Below are positions 62,101-64,000 of a stretch of 64,000 nucleotides of DNA, in pieces. The stretch spans positions 1,062,584 through 1,126,583 of the forward strand of contig JAQFVV010012499.1 of NCBI GenBank assembly GCA_028023455.1, written 5' to 3'. The stretch's first letter is position 1; each line of letters opens with the position of its first letter. The translations under genes were made by a program, and so were the position numbers. The notes under the pieces are model-generated. The model worked only from the letters and a program-made list of their open reading frames with translations. It made no database searches and was not told the origin of the DNA. This stretch comes from Epiperipatus broadwayi (lineage: Eukaryota; Onychophora; Udeonychophora; Euonychophora; Peripatidae).

Positions 62101-63070
62101 TCCCAGCTTTTTTTATACCCATTTAGGTTATAAAGAATTGACTTTCTATACTTTTGCATCAAAATTGTCCTTTAATCTATTGTTCTTTTAAAAATAGATT
62201 AAACCAGTTCTCTACTATAATGAACTTGGTTTTCTTTATATTTTACTTTCTTATAAATTATCCAACAGATTTATTTTATGATTTACAATTCATATAATAA
62301 TATTTGGATATATAATTTTAATATTTGGCATTCACTCTCAGTTATTAATTTTAGCACTGATAAAGCTCTATCAAATCATTCTATTTTTCTAAGACGACAT
62401 CTTTTAATATTTTTGTGACTTTAGAATATTTCAGTTTTTATTTATAAACAATTTGCTTTTTTAAGAAAAATGTAAAAAACTGTTTTAAAAGTTTTAAGAT
62501 TTATATCTATCATCTTTAATGTTTTTGTACAGAGGCCAGAGATGGACTTGAGAAGTAAAGGCCTATGGATCACAAATCAGCATTGTCCCTTCTGATATCA
62601 AGTGCCATTGATATTTTTTTTAAAATTTTAACATACTTAATAATATATCCAATATATGCATGCTTTTAGCCAAACGTTAAAATGAAACAAAAAGAAAATC
62701 ATAAACTATCTGCATCTGATATTTAATCAGTCTAATATTGTTTTCTCCTTTGAACTGCTGTGAGTGATACAAAGACAGTTTAAATAAATATAACTTATTA
62801 AATAATATTAAAATAAGCTAATGACATTAATTAAAATTTTTTAAAAGGAAAATGAAAAAGTTGATTTATAAATACACCTTATTCAAAAAGCACTTCATTT
62901 TATACTAATATTTATGATGTAGTTCTAAATGAAAATATATTGTAAAGAAGAAATGGCTGGTAATAACAAATGCAATCACTGATAAATAATATTTCTAATA
63001 GACATCTCATCTGGGTTTGGTCAGGAACTTAATTTATATATAATTAACTTCAGTTTAAATGTTATATCAT
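59192..63070. other. AT-rich stretch, no gene seen
   Basis: Long low-complexity region. The frame 61953-62162 (minus, 69 aa) has no family resemblance. A C9 run sits at 61433-61441. Confidence 0.5.
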
Positions 63071-63074
63071 TATT

Positions 63075-63262
63075 GTTATTTTCAATCATTATTGATCCAA
63101 TGCAATATGAGGTCTATCCAGTTCAATCCATATTTTCCAATCTCTAGCCTCTCTTTTCCACACACCCCCAGCACACTTTCCATCCATCTCATATGTGGTC
63201 TATTTATCTTCTACAATCTCTTGGACTCCAGTTTATAATCTCAACTGTCTATATATTACCAT
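63075..63262 (-). pseudogene. 3' tail fragment of an RTE-type LINE
   Basis: It aligns with 39400-39595 of the larger RTE copy: TCTCTAGCCTCTCTTTTCCA, CAGCACACTTTC, CATCCATCTCATATGTGGTC and TACAATCTCTTGGA all have counterparts in order. Only the last ~60 codons and the tail remain, with small indels. This is a strongly 5'-truncated copy. Confidence 0.8.
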
Positions 63263-64000
63263 ATTTTATAGAAATGTTATATATTACATTTAATTTTTAT
63301 ATTTTTTATTAAGTGCTTTGTCAACACACTTTTATATCTAAATATTAAATTAAGTATTAAAATGTAATCTTTTGGTATAAAAGCAAAAATATGTTAAATA
63401 AATTATTTTATACATTTTGCTTATTTATTATGCAAATAACTAAAATTCATCTTTGTTAATGATGGTTAAATGCTTTATTAATAATAATACATAAACTTGT
63501 AAAAGCTTAATATAAAATCTCAGAGTTTTAAAACATTAAAAATGCATATTAGTTAATATCATGATAATTACAAGTTAATGATGTAATAGAATAATTAGCA
63601 GGGGATTATACAGGAAATTAAAACTGTAATAAGACTCACATATTAAAACATAAAAAAAAGTATATTTTAATAGTTGGAATTTACTAATATCAATACATGA
63701 AAAAAAATCTCTAACTAGGCTTATATCTAAGTCATTATTTTTTTGATACTTGATTATATTAATAGTTTAGATATATTAATATAGGATAATACTATTTTAT
63801 ATTTTATTCCAGGGATGGTTTAATTTTATCTTAAATGCTTATTATCATATTATTATTCATTTTATTTACTGATACCATTGCAAAGCAAAGCCTTTATAAT
63901 AAGTATCTACAAATACCTATCATAAGATTTATGTTTTTTTATCTATGACTCAAACAACTTCCTTGCTCTATTCTGCTCTCTTAAAATAGGTTTTCCAGTG
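63263..64000. other. AT-rich stretch, no gene seen
   Basis: No recognisable feature to the end of the window. Confidence 0.5.

Overview
The window looks like nuclear DNA of a multicellular animal, most likely an invertebrate. It is very AT-rich, has no operons and no recognisable host exon, and is built of nested retroelements, short interspersed elements and (TA)n tracts. Nothing in it fixes the phylum. I found no intact host gene, no convincing tRNA or rRNA gene and no CRISPR array.

Layout. 163-218 holds a hammerhead-ribozyme-like motif. 1690-7083 is a badly decayed Ty3/gypsy-type element (gag, protease, RT, RNase H, integrase, plus strand), split inside the RT by a 660-bp foldback insertion with a 14-bp target duplication. 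7.8-9.1 kb holds an inverted pair of tRNA-derived SINE heads and a TA-flanked element with long inverted repeats. 11128-14092 is a near-perfect palindrome: two 1.46-kb 5'-truncated Penelope-like element (PLE) copies, head to head around a 38-bp spacer. A second, different PLE follows on the minus strand (14.3-15.3 kb). 16.9-17.6 kb has two almost identical 363-bp TG...CA repeats. 19.6-29.5 kb is mostly featureless AT-rich DNA with two decayed LINE fragments and more copies of the ribozyme-bearing repeat.

29550-38615 is an LTR element with 2.17-kb LTRs, a 1.6-kb interior and only a coiled-coil gag-like frame. Its left LTR is interrupted by a 3.1-kb TG...CA insertion flanked by CTAT. 39.4-41.2 kb is a 5'-truncated RTE-type LINE. 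44806-52769 is a second, younger gag-only LTR element with 2.74-kb LTRs full of minisatellites, a CTAT target duplication and a tandemly repeated primer-binding-site (PBS) leader. It sits between two diverged copies of an older 1.2-kb repeat (43.1-44.3 and 52.9-54.2 kb). From 54 kb to the end there is AT-rich DNA with a possible solo LTR and a small RTE tail at 63.1 kb.

How the parts relate. Both LTR elements lack pol, keep TG...CA ends and tRNA-Lys-like PBS sites, and must have been mobilised by enzymes encoded elsewhere (LARD-like). The PLE copies and the short repeats at 0.2, 4.6-5.2, 22.7 and 28.5 kb appear linked by hammerhead-type folds, which are known from PLEs and retrozymes. That dispersed ribozyme family is the most interesting content of the window.
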